A stretch of 5,970 nucleotides of DNA from an uncultured Ruaniaceae bacterium (lineage in GTDB: Bacteria; Actinomycetota; Actinomycetes; Actinomycetales; Beutenbergiaceae), in NCBI GenBank assembly GCA_938004115.1, contig CALKWS010000390.1, positions 1 to 5,970 on the forward strand. Reading direction: 5' to 3'. The notes below the pieces were generated by a model. It ran no database searches and was not told the origin of the DNA. It was given only the letters and a program-made list of their open reading frames with translations. This document shows positions 1 to 5,771 of this stretch, piece by piece. The position numbers were made by a program, and so were the translations under genes. Positions within the stretch are counted from its first letter, which is position 1; the number at the start of each line of letters is the position of its first letter.

Positions 1-1376
1 ACCTCGGGCAGCCGCCGGGCGGCGATGACGCCGAGCAGACCCAGCCCGGCCAGGAACACCAGCGCCCAGTGCACCCCGAGGGTGGACAGGCCCGTGCTGA
101 GGCCGCCGGCGAGCAGCAGGATGATGCCCATCGCCGAGTTGGACACCGCCACGTACCGGGTGCGCCGGTCGCCCTCGGCCATGTCCACCAGGTAGGTCTT
201 GCGGCCCACCCGCACGCCGGTGTGGATCAACGTCAGCGCGAAATAGGACACCACGAATAGCGCCGCGCCCCAGAGGCTCGCGCCGTCGAAGCCGGGTAAC
301 TGCGTCAGCACCACCACCACGACCAGCAGCGCCGAGGCGGTTGCCGCGCCGGCGGCCATCAGGGTGCGGCTGGACCGGTCGGCCAACCGGCCGGCGATCG
401 GTCCGCCGACCAGTGCCGACAGGCCGGAGGCGATCACGAAGCCGCCCAGTCCGCTGATCGCACCGGCTCCGGTGGTGGCCGCCAGACTCACCAGGAACGG
501 CGGGCTGAGCGCCGAGACCAGCAGCAGGCTGCGCACCACCACGAAGTGGCGGAAGGGCTTGTCCTCGCGCAGCAACTGCACGGAGTCGGCCAGCCAGTTC
601 GACGACGGCGCTCGCGGTTCCGCCCGCGCGTCGCCCTGCGTAGGTGAGTCCTGCGCAGCGGCCGCCCCGCCGTCGGCCGCCCCGCCGTCGGCCGTCCTGT
701 GCTCGACCGGCTCGCGCACCCCGGCGTAGACCACGGCCGCGGCCACCCAGAGCACCGCTCCGGCCGCCAGCAGCCAGGCGATCTGGCCGGCGGACAGTTG
801 CCCGCCGCCCAGCACGCGCAGGGCCAGGCCCAGGGTGATGGCCACGATCCCGGCCGCCGTGGTGGACAGGCCGTTGATCTGCCCGCGTTGTCCCTTCGGC
901 AGGGTGCGGCCCTGGACGTCCTTGGAGGACATCGAGGTCAGCGACCGGCCGAGGGAGAAGACCGCGAGGGCAACGAGGATGGCGATGCCCGCACCGAGCC
1001 CGGACCCGACCGCGGCGATCAGCGCCATGGCCGCCACCGCGAACGCCTGGATCAGGGCACCGGTGACGAACACCCACTTGCGCTCCCGCACCCGCAGCAC
1101 CACCGGGGTGAGCATGGCCTGCGGGAGCATCGACCCGGACTCGCGGATCGGCACCAGCAACCCGGTCAGCGCCGCGGGGACCCCGAGCGCGTGGAACAAC
1201 CACGGCAGCACGGTGGAGGCGTTGACGGTCTGGTCCCCGCTGCTCTGCAGGGCGTGGGCGCCCACCAGGCGGGTGGCGTTGCGCGGCAGGTCGGCGCGCG
1301 TCTGGGGGTCCAGGTCGCGTTCGGCCTCCGGATCGCGCTTCATCAGCGCGTCATAGAGGCGGGTGGTGGGGCTCAC
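1..1376 (-). CDS. MFS transporter permease, C-terminus cut by window edge
   Basis: This is a major facilitator superfamily permease of unknown substrate in the cytoplasmic membrane. The 458 visible residues are not interrupted by a stop. A charged N-terminal stretch (residues 1-35) is followed by hydrophobic helices at about 55-75, 101-123, 128-145, 170-190, 197-219, 277-300, 306-327, 337-359, 367-384, 413-430 and 435-453. Between the two halves lies a hydrophilic Ala/Gly/Asp-rich loop (about 222-260). The segment IRESGSMLPQ (77-86) and a motif-A-like GRLADRSSR (329-337) start the intracellular loops of the two halves. The tail beyond residue 458 lies off the left edge. I chose the GTG at 1376 because a GGAG lies 3 nt upstream and the N-terminus (LYDAL..RDPEAERDL) fits this permease group from memory. 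ATG 1436 and ATG 1343 are in-frame alternatives. It is transcribed divergently from telA. The family is certain in kind; the substrate is unknown. Confidence 0.88.
   Translation of the reverse strand, partial: MSPTTRLYDALMKRDPEAERDLDPQTRADLPRNATRLVGAHALQSSGDQTVNASTVLPWLFHALGVPAALTGLLVPIRESGSMLPQAMLTPVVLRVRERKWVFVTGALIQAFAVAAMALIAAVGSGLGAGIAILVALAVFSLGRSLTSMSSKDVQGRTLPKGQRGQINGLSTTAAGIVAITLGLALRVLGGGQLSAGQIAWLLAAGAVLWVAAAVVYAGVREPVEHRTADGGAADGGAAAAQDSPTQGDARAEPRAPSSNWLADSVQLLREDKPFRHFVVVRSLLLVSALSPPFLVSLAATTGAGAISGLGGFVIASGLSALVGGPIAGRLADRSSRTLMAAGAATASALLVVVVVLTQLPGFDGASLWGAALFVVSYFALTLIHTGVRVGRKTYLVDMAEGDRRTRYVAVSNSAMGIILLLAGGLSTGLSTLGVHWALVFLAGLGLLGVIAARRLPE
662..694. repeat. 15-bp in-frame tandem repeat in the MFS central loop
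   Basis: CCGCCCCGCCGTCGG occurs twice back to back (662-676 and 677-691), with three bases of a third copy. The period is a multiple of three and encodes a repeated Asp-Gly-Gly-Ala-Ala unit on the minus strand, in the hydrophilic loop between the two halves of the permease. It is most likely slippage in a tolerant linker. Confidence 0.8.
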
Positions 1377-1383
1377 CCGCTCC

Positions 1384-1389
1384 AGGATA
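1384..1389 (-). promoter_or_regulatory. Possible -10 hexamer of the MFS gene (TATCCT)
   Basis: Read on the minus strand, TATCCT fits the actinobacterial TAnnnT -10 pattern and ends 7 nt before the GTG at 1376. Transcription from it would begin at or next to the start codon, giving a leaderless or nearly leaderless message. I see no convincing -35 box. A GGAG also lies between the hexamer and the GTG, so a longer leader is equally possible. Confidence 0.3.
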
Positions 1390-1423
1390 TGCGTCCGCCG
1401 GGGCCGGCGCCTTCGGTGCCCCG

Positions 1424-1443
1424 GCGAAGTCAGCATTGATCGG
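1424..1443. repeat. 20-bp repeated motif, upstream copy (GCGAAGTCAGCATTGATCGG)
   Basis: Bases 1425-1443 are identical over 19 bp to the reverse complement of 3714-3732, the right arm of the hairpin between the xpaC-like and DinB genes. They match its left arm (3676-3695) at 18 of 20 positions. The copy lies in the divergent region between the MFS and telA genes, 48 bp before the MFS start. Similarity stops sharply at both ends of the 20 bp. It could be a regulator site or half of a dispersed palindromic element. Confidence 0.75.
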
Positions 1444-1521
1444 CCCAAACTGCACTGAAGGTCGAGTAAGGCTGATCTCGGCGGGGTCCAGCCGCCTCAG
1501 GCGTGCCTCCGAGGGATTTCG

Positions 1522-1552
1522 TTGCTCCGATCGGCTCCAATGCTGAGACAAT
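1522..1552 (+). promoter_or_regulatory. Possible promoter of the telA operon
   Basis: GACAAT at 1547-1552 resembles a -10 hexamer and sits 33 nt before the telA start codon. TTGCTC at 1522-1527 is a weak -35 candidate with a long 19-bp spacer. The region is otherwise GC-rich, and this is the best sigma-70-like pair found in front of telA. The interval also holds CCGATCGG (1527-1534) and CAATGCTGA (1538-1546), pieces of the repeated motif, which would place a regulator site inside the promoter spacer. Confidence 0.3.
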
Positions 1553-1585
1553 GGGCATGAGTTCCGCAGCCTGAGGAGTGCCCCG

Positions 1586-2827
1586 ATGTCGAACCCGCTC
1601 GACCTTGGCGAGAATCAGCATCCAGCCAATCAGCCTCCAGCAGTCGACAACCCGCTGGAACTGGAGCCGCCCCAGCCGGCCGCCGAGGCGGAGGTCCACG
1701 AACCGGAGAAGGTCGGCGGAATCGTCCTGGTCGACGCCGAGACCCAGCGCCAGCACGCGCAACGGGCCGAGGAGTTCCTCGACGACCTCCTCGCTGCCCC
1801 GCTGCACAGCCCGGAGTTCCAGACCAAGATGGCGCAGTTGACGCGCCTGGGCGAGGACACCATGAACCAGGCCGCCGAGTCATCCAACCGAATGCTCCAG
1901 CGGCCCGCGGCGGCACTCGCCGGGACCGGTGAGGATCCCGCCTCCCGCACCGGCAGCAGCCTGGCGGAACTGCGCGAGATCGTCTCCGAACTCGACCCGA
2001 ACCGGCACGACCTCACCGGGAGCAAGCGTCTGCTGAGATTCCTGCCCGGCGGTCGGCCGCTGGAGCGCTACTTCCGCAAGTACGAGTCGGCGCAGGACCA
2101 ACTGGACGCCATCACCAAGGCGCTCAAGGGCGGTCAGGACGAGTTGCGGATGGACAATGCCGCCATCCAGACCGAGCGCGACCACCTGTGGGACGCCCTC
2201 GGACGGCTCGCGAACTACGCCGTGCTGGCCCGGCACCTCAGCGACGGGCTGGAGCAGCGGATCGCCGCCCTGCGGGCCGAGGGGAAGACGGACGAGGCCA
2301 CCACCCTGGAGTCCGACGCCCTGTTCTACGCCCGCCAGCGCCACCAGGACCTGATGACCCAGATGGCGGTCTCCGTGCAGGGCTACCTGGCGCTGGACGT
2401 GGTGAAGAAGAACAACACCGAACTCATCAAGGGCGTGGACCGCGCCCTGGACACCACCCTGGCGGCCCTGCGGGTCGCGGTGATCGTGTCCCAGGCCCTC
2501 GCCCAGCAGCAGATCGTGCTGTCCCAGATCGACGCGCTGAACTCCACCACGTCGGACATGATCGTCTCCACCTCCGAACTGCTGCGCTCCCAGGGCGCGG
2601 CGATCCACGAGCAGGCCTCCCGGGCCACGGTCGACCTGGCCAAGTTGCAGCAGGCCTTCGACAACGTGTTCCAGGCCCTGGACGAGATCGACCGGTACAA
2701 GGTCGAGGCCACTCAGGCGATGAAGCAGACCGTGGCGGTGCTGGAGGGACAGGTGAACCGCAGCCGTCTCCAGCTCGAGCGCAGCCGCTCCGCCGATGCC
2801 CCCGATACCGGAGCCGAGGGAGGCTGA
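1586..2827 (+). CDS. telA: TelA/YaaN family toxic anion resistance protein
   Basis: This is a 413-residue soluble, mostly helical protein of the TelA family (Pfam PF05816, toxic anion resistance), at normal family length. The family is linked to tellurite and other envelope stress resistance; its biochemical activity is unknown. Residues 1-50 are a Pro/Glu/Ala-rich, probably disordered leader. The conserved core runs from about 58 to 395. It includes LDPNRHDL (136-143), FLPGGRPLERYFRKYESAQ (152-170), DELRMDNAAI (185-194), the AVSVQGYLALDVVKKNN block (261-277), ELIKGVDRALDTTLAALR (279-296), then VLSQIDALNSTTSDMI (311-326) and a long coiled coil (about 330-400). There is no signal peptide or membrane segment, so it is cytoplasmic, perhaps recruited to the membrane by the next gene. 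GAGGAG at 1573-1578, 7 nt before the ATG, fixes the start. Family assignment is near certain; tellurite as the physiological substrate is not shown. Confidence 0.95.
   Translation: MSNPLDLGENQHPANQPPAVDNPLELEPPQPAAEAEVHEPEKVGGIVLVDAETQRQHAQRAEEFLDDLLAAPLHSPEFQTKMAQLTRLGEDTMNQAAESSNRMLQRPAAALAGTGEDPASRTGSSLAELREIVSELDPNRHDLTGSKRLLRFLPGGRPLERYFRKYESAQDQLDAITKALKGGQDELRMDNAAIQTERDHLWDALGRLANYAVLARHLSDGLEQRIAALRAEGKTDEATTLESDALFYARQRHQDLMTQMAVSVQGYLALDVVKKNNTELIKGVDRALDTTLAALRVAVIVSQALAQQQIVLSQIDALNSTTSDMIVSTSELLRSQGAAIHEQASRATVDLAKLQQAFDNVFQALDEIDRYKVEATQAMKQTVAVLEGQVNRSRLQLERSRSADAPDTGAEGG
2816..2823 (+). promoter_or_regulatory. Ribosome binding site that fixes the start of the xpaC-like gene
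   Basis: GAGGGAGG lies 6 nt before the ATG at 2830, inside the last codons of telA. The frame of the downstream gene is open far upstream through telA, so this strong site, together with the membrane helix that follows directly, is what places the true start at 2830. Confidence 0.75.
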
Positions 2828-2829
2828 CG

Positions 2830-3633
2830 ATGTCACGCTGGACCCTGGGCAACATCGTCAAGGTGGGCGCCGTCGTCGTCTTCCTGCCGCTGCTGGCCTA
2901 CCTGGTGCTGGTGATCGGCGGGGTGAAGAAGAACGTCCGCGTGGCCCTGGAGGGTCTGATCTACGCCGCCGGATTCTCGGTGGGCGTCTTCGTGCTCGAC
3001 GTCATCGGACTCGGCGGTCTGCTCGCCCTGGCGTCGATGGGCATCTCCGGGGTGCGCGCCTGGCACCTGCGCGACCTGTGGCTCCCGGCCCGGCGCCGCT
3101 GGTGGCACCGGTTCATCCCGCCCGAGCCGCAGGAGCAGGTAGAGGTGGCCGCCGCGCCCCCGCCGGAGGCGGCACTCGAGGGACCGGAGGGCCGGGCCGC
3201 GGCCCTGGGCTGGGTCCGCGCGCGGGGCAGGCAGAGCCGGCTCCGGCTCCCCCCGAGCGCGTATGAGACCCTGCAGGAGACGTGCCGGCTCCTGGACGGC
3301 GTGATCGAGGCGGAGCGGCTGGAGCCGTCCGGGGACGCCCGGTTCGAGTACGAACTGGACGCCATCGTGCGCGAGTACCTGCCCGGGGTGCTGAACACGT
3401 ATCTGGCGATCCCGCCGGGGATGGTCGATGCCCGCCAGCCGGGCGGACGCACGCCGAGGGAGGAACTGGCCGAACAACTCGAGCTCCTCAGCGCACAGGC
3501 CAAGGCCCTGCACGCGAGCCGGCACAGCCGGACCACGGCGGAACTGACCACCAGGGGCAACTTCCTCCGGGAGAAGTTCGGGCACCACCGGAACGAGGCG
3601 CTCGACCTCGGGCTCAAGAAGCCCGCCTCGTAG
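2830..3633 (+). CDS. Two-helix membrane protein, probable diverged XpaC partner of TelA
   Basis: This is a 267-residue protein encoded 2 nt after the telA stop, so surely co-transcribed and probably translationally coupled. Residues 8-30 form a clear membrane helix. A second, long hydrophobic stretch covers about 41-75 and may be one or two helices. A Trp/Arg-rich membrane-proximal segment follows (WHLRDLWLPARRRWWHRF, 78-95), then a Pro/Ala/Glu linker (97-125). The C-terminal helical domain (about 140-255) contains EYELDAIVREYLPGVLNTYL (173-192), including a YLP motif, and NFLREKFG (244-251). Small N-terminal membrane helices followed by a YLP-bearing helical domain, next to TelA, recall XpaC (Pfam PF10112) and the Bacillus xpaC-yaaN pair. 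The resemblance is by architecture and short motifs only. I infer that it anchors or senses for TelA at the membrane. An unrelated actinobacterial family is possible. Confidence 0.72.
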   Translation: MSRWTLGNIVKVGAVVVFLPLLAYLVLVIGGVKKNVRVALEGLIYAAGFSVGVFVLDVIGLGGLLALASMGISGVRAWHLRDLWLPARRRWWHRFIPPEPQEQVEVAAAPPPEAALEGPEGRAAALGWVRARGRQSRLRLPPSAYETLQETCRLLDGVIEAERLEPSGDARFEYELDAIVREYLPGVLNTYLAIPPGMVDARQPGGRTPREELAEQLELLSAQAKALHASRHSRTTAELTTRGNFLREKFGHHRNEALDLGLKKPAS

Positions 3634-3662
3634 CCGGGAGCCCACTTCCTAGCCGGAAGCCC
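3631..3662. repeat. Imperfect 13-bp direct repeat after the xpaC-like stop
   Basis: TAGCCGGGAGCCC (3631-3643) recurs as TAGCCGGAAGCCC (3650-3662), 12 of 13 bases alike with a 19-bp period. The first copy contains the stop codon of the xpaC-like gene and the second supplies a further in-phase-looking TAG downstream. It is probably a small local duplication in the 3' untranslated region. Confidence 0.6.
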
Positions 3663-3675
3663 GCGCCCTGGCCGG

Positions 3676-3733
3676 CCGAGGTCAGCATTGATCGGCTGAA
3701 GCGGTGGTTTCACCCGATCAATGCTGACTTCGG
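3676..3733. terminator. Long hairpin between convergent genes; arms are the repeated 20-bp motif
   Basis: Left arm 3676-3695 (CCGAGGTCAGCATTGATCGG) and right arm 3714-3733 pair over 20 positions, with one G-U wobble (3680 with 3729) in the plus-strand RNA. After one C-C mismatch the stem continues through TGAAG (3697-3701) against TTTCA (3708-3712), leaving a six-base loop, CGGTGG. There is no U-tract on either side, so a classical intrinsic terminator is not present. Actinobacteria often use tail-less hairpins, and the position, 42 nt after the xpaC-like stop and 37 nt after the DinB stop, suits a bidirectional terminator. The arms recur at 1424-1443, so it may instead be one member of a dispersed palindromic repeat family that also ends transcription. 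Confidence 0.7.
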
Positions 3734-3734
3734 T

Positions 3735-3764
3735 GGTCGGTGGCCGCCGCGCGGCGGTCGGTGG
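3735..3764. repeat. 14-bp GC palindrome flanked by direct repeats, after the DinB gene
   Basis: CCGCCGCGCGGCGG (3744-3757) is a perfect palindrome. It is overlapped or bordered by two copies of GGTCGGTGG (3735-3743 and 3756-3764). It lies 13 nt beyond the DinB stop on the minus strand and could add to termination of that transcript before the larger hairpin. In DNA this rich in GC, chance is also a fair explanation. Confidence 0.45.
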
Positions 3765-3770
3765 TCGCGG

Positions 3771-4337
3771 TCAGACAGCGGGCATGGGCCACTCCGGCGG
3801 GGGATCCTCCCCGACCCGCCCGTCGATGGCCTCCCGCAGCAGATCCATGTGCCCGGTGTGCCGGCCGTACTCCTCGATGAGGTCGAACACCAGGCGCCGC
3901 AGGCTCAGGTGCGCACCATCGAAGTCCAGGTGCGCCGGTTGGTCCAACCCGCCGTCGGCCAGCGCGTCCCGCAGGCGGGCACGGGAGCGGCCGACGGCGG
4001 AATCCCACAGCCCGTAGACGTCGTCGGCCGTCTCCGTGGTCCCCACGGTGAACTGCCACTGATGCGGGTCGGCGTCCTCCGGGATACCCATGCGCGTCTC
4101 CGGCGGGCCGCCGGCGAACTTCCACGCGAACACGTCGTCCTCACAGACAGCCAGGTGCTTGAGCAGGCCGCCGATGGTCAGGTCCGTGCTCGGTAGCACC
4201 CGGGCGCGCAACTGGTCCACGGTCAGCCCATCGGCCTTCCACCGGAACGTGGCCCGAAGGCGCTCCAACGAGCCGACCACGTGGCCTGCCTCATCGCCGG
4301 CCAGCGGCGGTTCCCATGCGGGCATCGGCTGCGACAT
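3771..4337 (-). CDS. DinB superfamily protein, DUF664 type
   Basis: This is a 188-residue cytoplasmic protein of the DinB/YfiT-like four-helix-bundle superfamily, closest to the DUF664 group (Pfam PF04978) common in actinobacteria. The group motifs are present in order: RATFRWKADGLTVDQLR (28-44), the LTIGGLLKHLAVCEDDVF segment (53-70), and LIEEYGRHTGHMDLLREAID (153-172). His61, His160 and His163 form the expected three-histidine metal site. Relatives include thiol-dependent transferases such as mycothiol or bacillithiol S-transferases and the mycothiol-dependent maleylpyruvate isomerase, but for DUF664 the substrate is generally unknown. The ATG at 4337 is supported by AAGGGA (4345-4350, minus strand) 7 nt upstream. 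It follows the hydrolase gene on the same strand after 84 bp, so co-transcription is possible. The family is sure; thiol dependence is inference. Confidence 0.9.
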   Translation of the reverse strand: MSQPMPAWEPPLAGDEAGHVVGSLERLRATFRWKADGLTVDQLRARVLPSTDLTIGGLLKHLAVCEDDVFAWKFAGGPPETRMGIPEDADPHQWQFTVGTTETADDVYGLWDSAVGRSRARLRDALADGGLDQPAHLDFDGAHLSLRRLVFDLIEEYGRHTGHMDLLREAIDGRVGEDPPPEWPMPAV

Positions 4338-4404
4338 CGCGAAGTCCCTTCGTCGGGGTGTGGCAGGAGCGTAGACCGCCAGCGGCCCGGTGCACCAGGC
4401 TCCA

Positions 4405-4419
4405 CCAGGATGGTCCTGG
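4405..4419. terminator. Small hairpin right after the hydrolase stop
   Basis: CCAGGA (4405-4410) and TCCTGG (4414-4419) are perfect inverted repeats around a three-base loop. The hairpin starts 2 nt beyond the hydrolase stop codon on the minus strand. There is no U-tract. A 6-bp stem is weak for termination; it could reduce read-through into the DinB gene or stabilise the 3' end of the hydrolase message. Confidence 0.35.
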
Positions 4420-4421
4420 GC

Positions 4422-5258
4422 TCACCGCCCGGCGGCCGGGAGCGGGTGCCGACGGATGAAGTCGCGGATGATCCGGGCCGCCTCGTCGGTGTGGGTGGTC
4501 GCCAGCAGGTGCCCGGCGCCCGGGACCATCACGTGCTCCAGGTGAGGCAGCCATCGCCGCAACACCTCGCCGGCCTCACGGAACCATGGATCGGTGGCCT
4601 GCCCGCCCACATGGAGCACCGGGCACCGGATCCGGCCGAGCGCGCTATGCCCGGTTTCCCAGTTCAGCAGTGCGGGCACGTCCGAGGCGAAGAACGTGGC
4701 GGCGTCCCGCTCCATCTGGGCCACCGACCCCGGCTGCGCGGCCTCGTACCAATCCCGCCAGTCCGGGCCCACCAGGGCGTGCTGGAAGTCATCCAGTGCG
4801 TCGCCTGCGCCGCGGGCGTCGAACAGGGCCAGCATCCCGGCGGCGCTGGCGCGGAACTGTGCCACGGTGGGGCCCTGGACCGGGGGCGGCTCGACCACGG
4901 TGAGGGTGTGCACGTCGCGTGGGTGGGAGGCAGCCAGGGCCAGGGCGATCGCGCTGCTGAAACTCGCCCCGACCACGTGCACCGGGGCAAGCCCCAGTGC
5001 GCCGATGAGTTGATGCACATCGGCTACGAGATCGGCCATGGCGGCCCCCGGCGCCACCGGGCTGCTCCCGCCGTAGCCCCGCCGGTGACAGTGAACGACG
5101 GCGGCCGAGGCCCCGGGTACGGCCAGAGCCCTGCTCAGCGGCGCCAGTTCGCTGACCAGCAGCGCCGTCTGGATCACCAGCACGGACGGCGTACCGCTGC
5201 CGTACACCTCCGCCTCCAGCGACCCGTCCTCGATCGGCACGGTGACCACCTCAGGCAC
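4422..5258 (-). CDS. Alpha/beta-hydrolase fold protein with atypical active-site motifs
   Basis: This is a 278-residue single-domain alpha/beta-hydrolase (Pfam Abhydrolase_1/6 type), cytoplasmic, with no signal peptide. The core strand after the N-terminal hairpin is SVLVIQTALL (25-34). The nucleophile elbow is HVVGASFSSAIALALA (94-109) with Ser99. A cap-like helical region spans about 130-205. CPVLHVGGQATDPWF (212-226) supplies Asp223 as the likely acid, and VPGAGHLLA (245-253) supplies His250. Two positions differ from the textbook pattern: the elbow is G-A-S-F-S rather than GxSxG, and the usual HG oxyanion motif after strand 3 is replaced by Gln-Thr (30-31). The triad is intact, so activity is likely; the substrate is unknown. 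The start is uncertain: GTG 5258 has no clear ribosome binding site, while GTG 5240 (Val7) has GAGG 8 nt upstream. It lies upstream of the DinB gene and is divergent from the cupin gene. Confidence 0.88.
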   Translation of the reverse strand: MPEVVTVPIEDGSLEAEVYGSGTPSVLVIQTALLVSELAPLSRALAVPGASAAVVHCHRRGYGGSSPVAPGAAMADLVADVHQLIGALGLAPVHVVGASFSSAIALALAASHPRDVHTLTVVEPPPVQGPTVAQFRASAAGMLALFDARGAGDALDDFQHALVGPDWRDWYEAAQPGSVAQMERDAATFFASDVPALLNWETGHSALGRIRCPVLHVGGQATDPWFREAGEVLRRWLPHLEHVMVPGAGHLLATTHTDEAARIIRDFIRRHPLPAAGR

Positions 5259-5320
5259 CCTGGCAGTGTGGCACCCTCAGAGGCTCACGGACACCGCCGA
5301 GACGAAAAGGCAGCAGGGCA

Positions 5321-5617
5321 ATGACGCAGGCAGCGCGGCCACAGGTAACGGCCCTCGAGGAGGGCACGCTGTTCGAGACCAAGCGGATGGAGGCCGCGCC
5401 CGGGGTGGCCTGGCCCCGGCACAAGGCCTCCGTCGAGTCGGTCCTGGTGCTCACCCGCGGGAGGTGCGTGGTGCAGTTCCCGGACACCGGCCACCGGATG
5501 GGCGCCGGAGACAGTCTCGTGATCCCGGCCGACGTCTGGCACGAGATCGTCCCGGACCCGCAGTTCACCGCCGTTCACATCATGCCGAAGGAGATCCGGT
5601 TCACCTTCTCGGCATGA
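5321..5617 (+). CDS. Small single-domain cupin protein
   Basis: This is a 98-residue cytoplasmic protein with one cupin barrel (RmlC-like fold, Pfam Cupin_2 type). Motif 1 is read as PRHKASVESVLVLTRG (32-47), with His34 and Glu39; the second histidine of the usual HxH is Ala36. Motif 2 is GAGDSLVIPADVWHEI (61-76), with the conserved GD, the Pro turn and His74. Metal binding by His34, Glu39 and His74 remains possible, but the site is reduced compared with typical dioxygenase cupins, so it may be a binding or sensor protein. The ATG at 5321 has AAAAGG (5305-5310) 10 nt upstream, a mediocre site; no better start is seen. It is divergent from the hydrolase across 62 bp and codirectional with the dehydrogenase 154 bp later. 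The fold is confident; the function is unknown. Confidence 0.85.
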   Translation: MTQAARPQVTALEEGTLFETKRMEAAPGVAWPRHKASVESVLVLTRGRCVVQFPDTGHRMGAGDSLVIPADVWHEIVPDPQFTAVHIMPKEIRFTFSA

Positions 5618-5697
5618 CCTGGCCATCGCGGCATGATCGGCTCCCAGGTCCGCACCACCGGCGCGACCCAGCACGGGCACGGGGAGGTGCTCGTGGC

Positions 5698-5703
5698 TAC
5701 TGT
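5698..5703 (+). promoter_or_regulatory. Possible -10 hexamer upstream of the alcohol dehydrogenase (TACTGT)
   Basis: The 154-bp gap between the cupin and the dehydrogenase is long enough for a separate promoter. TACTGT fits the TAnnnT -10 pattern and would give a leader of about 60 nt, but no -35 hexamer is recognisable at the right distance. I see no clear hairpin or operator elsewhere in this gap. Confidence 0.22.
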
Positions 5704-5771
5704 GGATGGAAGGGTCGCGAGTCCACGCACCGCGTCCGGGCCCGCGTCACCGACGACGAGAGGAGCGCCCG

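Noticed and set aside
1377..1436. N-terminal extension of the MFS protein from ATG 1436
   Set aside because: It would add 20 mostly Arg/Pro residues, has no ribosome binding site, and would start inside the repeated motif.
699..1439. Plus-strand open frame of 246 codons opposite the MFS gene
   Set aside because: Its product is low-complexity Gly/Arg/His/Pro-rich, as expected from the antisense of GC-rich coding DNA, while the minus strand gives a continuous membrane protein with recognisable family motifs.
1351..1551. Minus-strand 66-codon frame covering the repeat upstream of the MFS gene
   Set aside because: It has no ribosome binding site or family resemblance, and it overlaps the MFS start in another frame. 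The PINADF peptide it shares with other frames comes only from translating the repeated DNA motif.
2188..2829. Upstream extension of the xpaC-like gene through telA
   Set aside because: The frame is open by GC bias only. The sequence before 2830 is Arg/Gly/Pro-rich, and a strong ribosome binding site plus an N-terminal membrane helix place the start at 2830.
1880..2836. Minus-strand 318-codon frame opposite telA
   Set aside because: The plus strand encodes an unmistakable full-length TelA. The antisense product is Gly/Leu/Gln/His-rich without domain features.
1424..3733. Composite transposon or insertion sequence bounded by the 20-bp motif
   Set aside because: There is no transposase or resolvase, no matching flanking target duplication was seen, and the downstream side carries two opposed copies rather than one clean terminal repeat.
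4281..5324. Plus-strand 347-codon frame opposite the hydrolase
   Set aside because: It is antisense of a complete alpha/beta-hydrolase with its triad in order, and the product is low-complexity.
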